Shown here piece after piece: positions 36,049-45,826 of a stretch of DNA of 64,000 bases (positions within the stretch are counted from its first letter, which is position 1; each line of letters starts with the position of its first letter). A model generated the notes under the pieces. The model did not search any database. It saw nothing but the letters and a program-made list of their open reading frames with translations, and had not been told where the DNA came from. The DNA is from Babesia bovis T2Bo. Its lineage: Eukaryota; Apicomplexa; Aconoidasida; Piroplasmida; Babesiidae. A program made the translations under genes and the position numbers. The DNA is taken from positions 1,039,001 to 1,103,000 of the forward strand of contig NC_010575.1 in the NCBI RefSeq assembly GCF_000165395.2. The letters run 5' to 3'.

Positions 36049-36711
36049 TGTAAATTAACTAGGCATTAGAAATATTTATATCTGGGAGAATAAATCATAC
36101 TTCCATGGCACAACGATGCATTAAAAATTGACCATTATACATATTCCTAATAATTTACATTGTAGACTATAAGTAATAAACACGACAATAGGATTCATTG
36201 CATTAATATATGTGTAATACTTTATATAGCAGGTTGTATTATGTTAAGGTTTATATTGTGATCATATAAAGAGATATAGAGCAACAGCCACTAGCAAGTT
36301 GTATCAACGGCACGATTAGTTCATATTCCGCTGTAATGTATAGAATAAAATGGTATTAAATACGAGCACTTCTTAAGAAAAAGCTTCATTTGGAGTGAGG
36401 ATCGAGGTGGAAGTTCTTCATTTTTACCAGACGATAAGTATCATTGTTATATTAAATGAGTATTGTAATGTATAATGACTCTATGTGATTGATAGTTTGT
36501 TTGCTGTTAATATACAACATTTCAATTTTCTACGTGTTGAGTGTCAATAACATGACATGTAATACGGATAATGATATTCATATGGAAATGCGCTATAATT
36601 ATCTTAATATTTGGTATTTGTTGATGTTGTATGATCAATAGATATATATGTAGACAGTTGTAATTATTTTCCCTCTACGAGGTGTGATATTATTATGGTA
36701 ATTAACAGATT
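36049..36711. other. spacer centre between the convergent coiled-coil genes
   Basis: About 660 bp, AT-rich, without an open frame or RNA gene that I can support. It must contain the transcription ends of both convergent genes. The symmetric centre of the arm system (about 36048) falls at the stop codon of the long gene. Confidence 0.5.
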
Positions 36712-38373
36712 TTACTTTTCTTGTGAAGAATTTATGTTTTCAATTGATGGAGGTGTGTCACTCGCTTTAACATCTGCTTCTTGACAGCTATCCTTTTCAA
36801 TAATGTTTGTTTCATCCTTGGAGTCTTCCACTGTTTCGGTTTCTAGATCATTCTTAGGAGGCAATGGTTCACTGGTGGGATTGCTTTCATTCTCTTCAGT
36901 GGAAGTGGGCTCCACACTGTCCTTGGGAGGTTCTTCATGTTTCGAATGTCCATATGCATCTAGTTCTAACAAATTACAGCCCATCAATATATTGTTACAT
37001 AGCTGTTGGAATTTGCGGGAACCTTTTATTAGTTTGATATAATCACGGTCTTTGAGCCATTTCATTAAGGTTGCTTTGCGCTCATTCATCTTATCCTCTT
37101 CATCAAACTGCATAGTGTTCGATATGTTGAACCTATCATTTTGATAATTATCTAAAACCTCATGTATCATCTCGTATGTGGTCATTATCCAAACAATATC
37201 TTTGGCTTGAGATTTGATTGTTGTTACGCGTTCTAGAAGGCTCGTTGATTGATCTTCAAAAATCCCATTGTCAGGCTTCCACGCTTCAGTAATGGATAGT
37301 ATTTTAAAAACAACTGGGCGTACTTGTTTTAAAATATGCTCAAGTTGAATGCAGCTATCCAATAAGCATATTTGGTCTGAATTGTCATTGGAATGGTATG
37401 ATGTACCTGCTTCTAATCCATCTGTACTTTCATGTATAGGACTTTCTAGATGTAAGTTTTTATCCATATTAGATATAACAGCATTGCGTCGCCTCACTAT
37501 GGCCTGGACCAATTCCACCATTTTCTCGCTCAATGTAACCTGGGCATCATTTAATTCACTCTCCACTTTAGCAACATGTGATAAACCTTGTTCTTCAAAA
37601 AGTGAAAGAGCATTCTTTCTTAAGTGAATTGCTGATTGGATTTCTTGTTTAACCCTCTGGCATTTTTCGTTTGCTTCTCGGTGACGTAATTTAGCGGCAG
37701 AGAACTCACTTATTTTAAACGACAAATCACTGTCGGAGCCTGCTAAAGAATCCGAATATTCGTGTTCTCGTTCTGATAATAGATGTTTATCCGCATAATC
37801 GTCGGCTCCAAACAACCTAGTGACAAATGGAACACAATTTTCGATGAAATTGACTATGTCTTGTATTAAGTGGTTCATGTGGTCTACGTTTATTTGATAA
37901 TTTTTTGCTAAAAAATCGTTCTTTATTTTGCGGAGCTCATCCTTAGCTTCCTCCATTGTTTGGGAATTAACATCAGGCTGCATTAATATCTTTTCCTGAG
38001 ATTCAAACAACATCATTGATCCAATCATATCCTCATATTGCGAATATTCGTGACATATCCTTTCGCTTTGTGTTGATAAATTCAGGAATCTGGCAGCATC
38101 CTCCATGTTTCTGTCACAATCGGAAAAACTTTCACAACATTTGCAATCCGATAACAGTGAACTAAGAATTAGAAAGTTTTCGTAAATGTTATTAAGAGAA
38201 AACAGCACTTGAGCCAATACTGTCCGTTTACCGTTACGTATGACAACTTTATTGGTCTGGTGGTCTATATTGACGCCAACAGCATGGATAAGAGGAAAGA
38301 GACACATGTTCACAAAACCCAAACATAAGAAAACCGTAGAGGTACAAAGTATCCAACCTTTGTAATGCGCCAT
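36712..38373 (-). CDS. secreted coiled-coil protein without membrane tail (short form)
   Basis: 553 aa, minus strand, tail to tail with the long form. Residues 1-53 (signal peptide plus 'VNIDHQTNKVVIRNGKRTVL') are identical to the long form. The body (54-480) is different in sequence but again helical and heptad-like ('FSAAKLRHREANEKCQRV'), with a cysteine cluster ('CKCCESFSDC') near residue 75. The 70-residue acidic tail is identical to the long form. The reading frame then ends after 'SSQEK', because 29 bp present in the long gene (35975-36003) are replaced by 3 bp. The hydrophobic C-terminus is therefore absent, and the product should be released rather than anchored. Confidence 0.82.
   Translation of the reverse strand: MAHYKGWILCTSTVFLCLGFVNMCLFPLIHAVGVNIDHQTNKVVIRNGKRTVLAQVLFSLNNIYENFLILSSLLSDCKCCESFSDCDRNMEDAARFLNLSTQSERICHEYSQYEDMIGSMMLFESQEKILMQPDVNSQTMEEAKDELRKIKNDFLAKNYQINVDHMNHLIQDIVNFIENCVPFVTRLFGADDYADKHLLSEREHEYSDSLAGSDSDLSFKISEFSAAKLRHREANEKCQRVKQEIQSAIHLRKNALSLFEEQGLSHVAKVESELNDAQVTLSEKMVELVQAIVRRRNAVISNMDKNLHLESPIHESTDGLEAGTSYHSNDNSDQICLLDSCIQLEHILKQVRPVVFKILSITEAWKPDNGIFEDQSTSLLERVTTIKSQAKDIVWIMTTYEMIHEVLDNYQNDRFNISNTMQFDEEDKMNERKATLMKWLKDRDYIKLIKGSRKFQQLCNNILMGCNLLELDAYGHSKHEEPPKDSVEPTSTEENESNPTSEPLPPKNDLETETVEDSKDETNIIEKDSCQEADVKASDTPPSIENINSSQEK
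36720..36931 (-). repeat. 212 bp inverted repeat coding a shared acidic tail (right copy)
   Basis: Exact inverse partner of 35763-35974. I see no mismatch across the block. It is not part of the big arms and is separated from them by about 1.3 kb of unrelated coding sequence. Confidence 0.95.
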
Positions 38374-39126
38374 GTTTAATTGAGAAATGTAAAAATTGGT
38401 TTCGAAGAAGGTAGAACAATGCCAAATGAACGCCTTGCCCTGGGAACACTGTTTTTCGAATAGTACTCTATTAGTATTTATAATCTGTTCTAGTATAACA
38501 TCAAAAGCTGGAAATGTTATTTAGTGTCAAAGGTAATCTATCTCAGTGAAGTAAGGTATTAATACGAAATGTAGGATTACAAAGCAAAAAATATCTACAA
38601 CTAAACGTTGAACGAAGCGTTTATGCCGCCGATGTTAACCATGTAGTCCTGTATCGAGTTACGTAAAATCAAATCAATGTGACATCATTGGTGCAACTAA
38701 GGGGGAAACATAGGGCCCCTCAGTAAATAAGGTCGATGAAAATTTTGCTGCGGGTCCCCATGGTTAAGAAAGAATTTTCCACCTGCTTGGCACCGAAAAT
38801 ATCAAACTGCCTACCCAGTGACCGTTAGCACAAGTGAGTACGTAGTTCGTAGATGATGGTTCATAGAACCATAAACCCCCTTTTCATAAGAACGCTGCAT
38901 TGCATCTCGTCTATAATATAAAACGTACACTAACAAGTAGCACCTCTCGACACTGTGCTCTGACTATATCAACTGTATACGGGAAATCAGACTACCACTG
39001 GAGAGCGGGTAATCACATAACTGTAAATAGAAATGTACAATAAACCGCAACAATTATACATACGGATATGTAAAATAACATTTAATATTAGAAAGCGAGG
39101 CTTCGGTCCACGCTAAAATGCATACT
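38374..39126. other. right-arm copy of the coiled-coil upstream region
   Basis: Reverse complement of 32971-33723. No gene seen. It gives the short form the same promoter as the long form. Confidence 0.5.
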
Positions 39127-41439
39127 TCATTTGTTGTATGTATTTATTTTCTGCTCTACAAAGTGTATTGCGTTTTCAAACCTTGGAGAGGGAGGCAACG
39201 TCAACACCGTGCTGTAATCGTCAAACTTAGACACGCCTAAATTTATGGTGTCTGGAGATATCGATGCTAACATGCTTGACCATTCAAGAACGTTCTCAAA
39301 AGTTACCCTGGATCTCCCATTCTTAGTCATAAACTCAGCTAACCATTCCAACCGTAACAGTGGCGGCCGATCCTCAGATATTGACAAATCAACTAGAGCA
39401 TTAATAAAGCGTCTTACACCTTTCCAATATAGCAAATCACGCTCTTTAACACACCCAGTCTTATATGTATCAGATAAGCGCTTAGCATTATTCCTAATAC
39501 GCCACATACCAGGTGTATCAAGGAGAGCTGTAGTTACTGTTAGCACAGATTCATCTCGCTTCCTCTTGGTAGATGTGGAAGCCAGATTATCATTTTCATA
39601 TGCATATACATGGTCACTTGTAGACATACCATACGGAGATGCCGACGGCTTATGCGTCGACAATTGGTTGGCTTCATTATAAGAGTGTCCCATTGATTCA
39701 AACAGCTTCGTTGATTGATATCTTTCCGAAAGGTGTACTGTAGCTGATTTGTCCATCGTTTTCTTAGGCGTGGAAGTCGTAGCAGATGATATGTCATCAG
39801 GGATAACGATATTACTTTGTTTGGTAGGCAATGCCACCAAGGGTATAGGCAGTGACATATCGGGGTCGAAACCACAATTAGAGCCCCTGCCTTCAATATA
39901 CTCTGCCTCACAACGAGATACCCAGGCGCATATGATCCCTTTGAACGCGGTACAAGCATTATCGAAGTCACTATTGGATGAACATATTCTCCCATCCAGT
40001 TTATGGATACGGATCTGAATATCGTTGACATTATCTCCTCGACAGTCATCATACTCCGTCTTGTATCTCCTTCGGACGCTATCACCGATGCTTACCCATT
40101 TCAAAGAAATCAGGTTAGGAGCAAGCCATGCCATCTGCCTCAGATGTTCTAGTGTAAAATCCTTTCTTGTCATTCTTTGCACCATTAACTGGACTACCTT
40201 GAAATATGGTTTGTCATTGCGCATAGATGAACGCCTGATAAAAGTAGCCATGTTTTTGAAGTGTTTGTAGAGCAACGACAAATGCTTTCCCATCCTGGGA
40301 TCCGATATCATGACTTTGGGCAATGTGGAATATGCCATCGGATTGACATCCTCTTTGCGCATGTCATCAATCCTCGCGCCCCCGAATGCGTCCAAATCAT
40401 ATGCATTACCGGTTACAAACATAGCTTGTCCATACTTGTTCTGCGATCTACTGGCACTCAAGGGAACATCAGGTACGTGTTGAGGAGTGCCTTTGAGACT
40501 TGAAACATCTAACACATCACGACGCCCATTCTTATGTCCACGACCCATACGAACGAATGACGACGTAGCCTCGGCCGGTTGAGAATCTCTTCTTAAATTG
40601 CGTACAGGTGTTTGGGTTGCAAGTATATCATCGTAATCTTCTTCTGCTCCTCCCGATAGACCATGGCCATCATAGCCGAACATATCTGTCCAGCATCTGG
40701 ATGCTCCCAATACCTCTCGAGATCTGACTGCTTCATCATCAGTTGCATCTAGCATTCGTATGGTCCTTAAAGAGCTGGCCAATACAGGGTTCTTGATCAC
40801 ATCGTCACTGATATTAACGTACTCATCCCCTTTGTGTGGCACACATCTATCACATGAATCACCAACAGCATCTCCACGTTGTCCTGAGAATGGCCCTGGC
40901 GTTCGCAACGCCCTGCTGCATGATTTCATTGATGAGGCCGTTAACACGTCATCGATATCGATTGTTTTATTTGGTGATTCCGCTAGATCATCAATATTAA
41001 ACGAATCTAGCTTCATACTACTGCGTAAGAAGCTTTGCCTCTTCAAAATACGATCCTCCATTGTCATTCTGGGTGACAATCCTATCGGATCCATACCTCC
41101 ATCTTGGAAAACAGCATCCAGCGGCTTAGCCGATAGCTTTGGAGTAGAAGGCTGCATATCAGACTCTTTCTCACTGTTATGACCGGAAGAAGATTGAAGT
41201 ACGAACCCATTTCCACCTCCCGACTCACAGAGTGTTGTCCTAGTTTCATCTAGTGGCCTCATAAGAGTCATTTCACTACAGCCGACATGAAAAGATGAGC
41301 TCCCCAAAATAGATTTATCGGTAGAATCCAGACTCTTTGCCTCTCTTACACCATCACGCGATAATAGACGGTCCATAGTGGCGGAATGGGTACAGAGCTG
41401 ATCATGCCACCTAAGAAACACATATGAACATCCAGACAT
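39127..41439 (-). CDS. CDT1-like DNA replication licensing factor, right copy
   Basis: A 770-residue product identical to that of 30658-32970, with the same promoter and 3' region because the whole gene is in the arm. See the left copy for domains. Both copies are intact, so neither is a pseudogene by sequence. Two identical licensing-factor genes would double the dose unless one is silent. Confidence 0.75.
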   Translation of the reverse strand: MSGCSYVFLRWHDQLCTHSATMDRLLSRDGVREAKSLDSTDKSILGSSSFHVGCSEMTLMRPLDETRTTLCESGGGNGFVLQSSSGHNSEKESDMQPSTPKLSAKPLDAVFQDGGMDPIGLSPRMTMEDRILKRQSFLRSSMKLDSFNIDDLAESPNKTIDIDDVLTASSMKSCSRALRTPGPFSGQRGDAVGDSCDRCVPHKGDEYVNISDDVIKNPVLASSLRTIRMLDATDDEAVRSREVLGASRCWTDMFGYDGHGLSGGAEEDYDDILATQTPVRNLRRDSQPAEATSSFVRMGRGHKNGRRDVLDVSSLKGTPQHVPDVPLSASRSQNKYGQAMFVTGNAYDLDAFGGARIDDMRKEDVNPMAYSTLPKVMISDPRMGKHLSLLYKHFKNMATFIRRSSMRNDKPYFKVVQLMVQRMTRKDFTLEHLRQMAWLAPNLISLKWVSIGDSVRRRYKTEYDDCRGDNVNDIQIRIHKLDGRICSSNSDFDNACTAFKGIICAWVSRCEAEYIEGRGSNCGFDPDMSLPIPLVALPTKQSNIVIPDDISSATTSTPKKTMDKSATVHLSERYQSTKLFESMGHSYNEANQLSTHKPSASPYGMSTSDHVYAYENDNLASTSTKRKRDESVLTVTTALLDTPGMWRIRNNAKRLSDTYKTGCVKERDLLYWKGVRRFINALVDLSISEDRPPLLRLEWLAEFMTKNGRSRVTFENVLEWSSMLASISPDTINLGVSKFDDYSTVLTLPPSPRFENAIHFVEQKINTYNK

Positions 41440-41841
41440 TACATAATCACAAGTAGTGAATTATGCATTTGACCGAGCAAGTATAAACATATTTACTGGT
41501 ACGAAACAGCCAACTGTGTAGGCCCCGTAGTACCTGTCGTAAGTGTGTATCAAACGAACATTATTATTATCGAACAAAAAATACCCATATAAAATGAGTG
41601 AAAGCACTCTTATAAAAGATTTTTAAATAAAAGTAGAATCTTTTTAGTGCCTATATTTGACGTTATATCCCCCATACATTCCATAAACCTCAAACACTAA
41701 TAAAAAGGCTTGCCAGTTGTCACCTGATACTATTGTTACTTTTATTTTATATTATGTTAACTTTATGTGTAGTTCAATAGGCGTTAAAGCGTTAAAATAG
41801 AGCTTTACGGATGGAACTATCACTTGGGAGATGGTCAACAC
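41440..41841. other. right-arm spacer between CDT1-like and TBL1-like genes
   Basis: Reverse complement of 30256-30657. No independent feature seen. Confidence 0.5.
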
Positions 41842-43751
41842 TCATTCAGTAGACAGCGTTGGCGAGGTGAGTATCGGTATTATAGATGTCCTCTGTTTGT
41901 TATATACGTTGTATGCGATGTATTCCCCGTCGGAAGACCATGTTATGGATGTTGGCAGATCCTGGTCGCAGAAGGAGCAGCTGAGAGATAGCGTGGGAAG
42001 GTTTAAAATTTTGACGAGGTTTCCATATGTGCCCACAGCTACAAAGGTATCAGTAGAGTTTACAGCAATGGTAGTTGGCACTTTATCGAGGATGATTGAC
42101 GTCACTACACACTCAGCTACGACGTCCCAAACTAGCAGTTGCTTATCCATACCGACAGTACAAATTTTGTTTGCTGATTTGGGATTGTGTCCGAATTGCC
42201 ATGATGCTGCAACAATATTTTTAGTATGCGCGGAAAGCGACGTGACCGTGCCCTGTGCGTTTTGACCATATGGTTTATAAAGCTTTAGCAAGCTTGTGTT
42301 GTCCAATATAGCTAGGCATTTTCCTGATGCACACCACTCCATAAACACCGGGTTTGACTCGAAATGGTCCAAAATGGTGACCGTAGAGGCTTTAATGGTG
42401 TCATAAATTACCACCTTTGCATCCGCACTGGCTGCCGCGAAAACAACACTGTCTTGCCAATCGATGTCGGTAATCACAGATTTTTGCTCGTGTACACCTA
42501 ATTGATGTAGTCCATCTTCCATTCTATAAATTGTCACATTACCGCTTGCGTCCCCGACAGCAATATTGCAATGCATTTTACCCTTTTCGGGGTGGTTCCA
42601 ATACGCCTTGTTACCGGAAAAGGCAATCGCTGTTATAACCGCGTTGCTAACCTTTTCGCTGTAAAGCAATCCTCCCATTTTGCTCCATACGGCTATATAA
42701 CCCGATGCGTAGCCTACGCATAACACTTCACCATCATGCCTCCATTTGTGGCATGTGCCTATGCATTCGACATCCGCATCCGTGTGTCTTAGTATTGCGA
42801 TAGGAGGTATGATTTCACAGGATTTTGATGGGTTTCTCTTATCCAGTTGATATAATGCTGGCACTGCATCTTCCACCCTGACCCTAGATGATGCAACTAC
42901 GGTCTTCACTCACCTTTTTACGATGTACTCTGGAAATACAGGGTTGAAATCTGCCAAAGCAGCAGATTCCTTGGGCCCATATTCAAGTGTCCTAATATAT
43001 CCAAAGACCTGCCATTTGTCTGCCAGACGTCTTTGAGGTGGGCCAACGTAGATAGGCAAGGATTCAGCCAAAACGTTGCCCCCAATTTTTTCACCGCCCA
43101 AATCAATGCCACCTATAAAATAGTTGTCTCTAGCAAACATAGCGCATGTGTTAGTTTATTCAGAGAACCAATATACACTACCGATTTAACGTTATGCCTC
43201 TGCTATTCCCCAAATTCCGGCTATAGTGTTCACGCATATTGCAATAACAGAAGCATAGCATAGGCGCAATATATAAATGAATTGCCTACCTGAATGTTGT
43301 ACAAGTGTCTCGTGATCTTCCTGATCCCCGGTACGTGAAGTCGATCCCTTGATAGGAAACCCATGTTGTTGGCCAAGTTTCCGAAAACATGCATGTTTCC
43401 TAAAGAATGAGAATGTTTCATCACAAACTATTTGTTCTCCGGTAAGGTCATCTGTGTGATACTCGAGGTACACGTATATCATCGCTTTCTGCAGGAATGA
43501 AACCAATGCGTTTGGGGGTATTTTGTCAGCATGGTTATTATAGCATGGGTTTCTGGTTATGTCTGATTCTTTGTTGAATGAGAAGGCTGTATGCGTGTAC
43601 CTGTAGAGTATTTATTTGCCTAGTTAACTTGCAATGCAAGTGCTTTGCTTATTGTGATTCCAAGCGCTACTAATCCATTTACTTACCCATTCTCTATTAA
43701 ATAGCGATATACCAAAAGGTTTATATCGTCTGAGGACAAGTTGATCTTCAT
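41842..43751 (-). CDS. TBL1-type LisH-WD40 protein, right copy
   Basis: Mirror of 28346-30255, with exons 43751-43687, 43600-43290, 43127-42914 and 42883-41842. The predicted protein is identical to the left copy. The one base difference I noticed (A at 43045 on the plus strand) changes GTC to GTT in a valine codon. LisH plus WD40 repeats point to a co-repressor-complex scaffold. The upstream 209 bp shared with the left copy, then unique sequence, means the two copies could differ in distal regulation. Confidence 0.8.
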
Positions 43752-44116
43752 TCTGTCCCTGATTTCGCTCACTTTGCTTCAGCCACGACGCGGCTATCAG
43801 TACATCCTCAAACAAACATAGCTACTTGCATACTCACATACCTCTCAACACATAGAGCGTATTTACTTCCGAATACGTGCGGGGCTGTATTTCAATGTGT
43901 ATAACATATATTGCCCAATCACCTACTTATTGACCACCAACACAATCTTAACGTGGGCCACATCAATATTCTTTTAATTGTGTTGATTCTTCATTGGTCT
44001 ATATTTTACATATTTATGTTTATTTTTTGTCTGATTAACACAGGAATTTTTATGGTAGTAATAAATGTGTTGATGGTTTGACGTATAGGTCCTCCTTATT
44101 TAATACATAATAAACA
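43752..44116. other. divergent promoter region and arm edge
   Basis: Contains the outer 209 bp of the right arm and then 156 bp of unique sequence before the La-protein gene. The two genes run apart from each other. No other feature seen. Confidence 0.5.
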
Positions 44117-45546
44117 ATGACGGGCTCTGATTCGTCTAAACGCAAAATATCAGCTGATGAAGGTAGGTGTGTTGCCATATTTTATCAATTATCTGGCAGA
44201 TGCTGATCAAGGTGTAAAGAAGCGTGTTGTTGGTGATCCTTCTAATGACGTTGAGGTATTACTTGGGAAATCTCGCGTTACTGATGATGAATTTAAGGTT
44301 ATTCTTGCCAGGGCCACGGCTGATCAGCGCCTTCGCTTTATTCAGCGGCAGATTGGTCACTACTTGTCTAACGAGAACTTGAGCCGTGACAATTTTTACC
44401 ACCAGAAGTTTCAAGAGGGTTCATCTAAGGAGGGCGTAGAGGTGTGTTTTCGATATTAATGTTACAAACCTACTTAGCACGTGATGGACCTTAAGTACAT
44501 TTTGAGTGCGAAGCGTATGCTTGACATTAAGGCTACTGCTGATGATGTTAAATCCGCTCTTGAATCTCACCCTATAACTGGTATATCGATTGAGGAGATA
44601 TCTGGCATTGTATATGTCAAGAAGAGTGACGGTTTGCCTCGTTATGAGGGACGCAAGTTATTTGAGAAGAAGCGGAAGTTTGGTGAGACAAATGACACTT
44701 ACCATGCTGCTGGTCCAATTATATTTATTTCCAACATTCCTTCTAGTGTACAGGAGTGGCAACAGGTTAAGGATGCATTACAGGAGAGTAAACAGGTGGG
44801 GACAGTATTATTTATATAGTTATTCATGGCACAGATTCGCGTTCGATTCATCTCTCCGATTTCTGACAGTGGTCACTGTTTCGCTTGGGTTTGCAAGTCG
44901 CCTGAGGCTTTAGGCATCGTGAAGGAGTTATCGCCCGTTATTGATGGCAATACGCTGAGCGTTTCGTTGGTTGACACTGATGAAAAGTACAAGGAGTTTA
45001 TTGCTACCTTGAAGCCTAGCATTTTAAGTTCACGTAACAAGGACCTTCAGCGCGTCCATTCTGAGATTATGTCATCTCCTTTGGATATAAACGGTTTGAT
45101 ATTGCGTAACTTTGGTTGTTTGCGTCCTCTGTTGAACGGTTTGCTAGAATCTTCTGACAATGGTACTAAGATACCGTTGAAATCCCAGGCTGGTATATTG
45201 GTATGTTTTATATTATTGCGCAATATATGTTTAGTTACAATTTGTTCTTGACTTTCATCCTCGCAAAGCTGAGAAGCTGTGCGTGAGTCAGCGTTCTATT
45301 TGTGGTTTTGAGGTTGCCATGGGTACTTTTAAGGAAGGTTCCAAGAAGAAGTGTTTTTTGGTGGTTACTCGTGATAATTCGAGTGGTCATGAGTACAAGG
45401 AGGTTGGTTTATAGTTATTGTTTCTTAGTTATTGTTAGGACTTTTCCATTAGCAAGTGCTTGGAGTGTCTTCGATTAAAGGCGCACACGATTCCTAAAAC
45501 GGACAAGCGCGAGTTTATTAAATCGCTATCGGTATCAAGTCCGTAA
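44117..45546 (+). CDS. La-motif RNA-binding protein with DCL-like (DUF3223) C-terminus
   Basis: The gene has six exons. The start is ATG 44117, with introns at 44163-44199, 44442-44477, 44796-44819 (or to 44834), 45201-about 45234 and about 45415-45457. A La motif near residue 50-120 shows 'FIQRQIGHYLSNENLSRDNFYHQKF' and 'VMDLKYILSAKRM'. An RRM-like segment follows ('GPIIFISNIPSSVQEWQQVKDAL'). The end has 'ICGFEVAMGTFKEGSKKKCFLVVTRDN' and 'DFSISKCLECL', the pattern of the DUF3223/DCL domain found in plant rRNA-processing proteins. La proteins bind the 3' oligo-U of polymerase III transcripts such as the U6 RNA. The exon joins keep frame throughout. Confidence 0.75.
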
Positions 45547-45826
45547 TTTTGTTGGTTGACATTTTGTTTAATGCTACTGGAGAATCTATTATCTATCCTT
45601 TGTGTTCTATTTGACTACACATTTTGAAACTGGGTCTCGGGACCCTGATGTCATTTATCTCATGCACATCGCATTGTTTATTGCTGATAATTGCAAATAC
45701 AATTGCGTGACACATTGTATGGATAATGGAGTATATTGATGTTAATGTGTACGTTGCTTGGCCAGTGTCCTTGGGATCCATGCCTATACCTTTGATTTCA
45801 TCTTGAAGTTACACCTTTGGATCGCC

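Larger units (their letters stand above)
38214..43960 (-). repeat. right arm of 5.75 kb inverted repeat
   Basis: Inverse partner of 28137-33883. The inner edge is at codon 54 of the short coiled-coil gene. The outer edge lies 209 bp upstream of the TBL1-like start and 157 bp before the La-protein gene. The outer flank (CATCAATATT...) shares nothing with the left flank. I find no target-site duplication or terminal repeat that would point to a transposon. Confidence 0.97.

Noticed and set aside
28137..43960. Transposon or telomeric origin of the inverted repeat
   Set aside because: No terminal repeats, target duplication, transposase or telomere-type tandem repeats. The content is ordinary genes.
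28137..43960. Assembly artefact (two haplotypes joined head to head)
   Set aside because: The two flanks and the two gene bodies in the spacer are distinct, which a simple fold-back join would not give. It cannot be fully excluded without reads.
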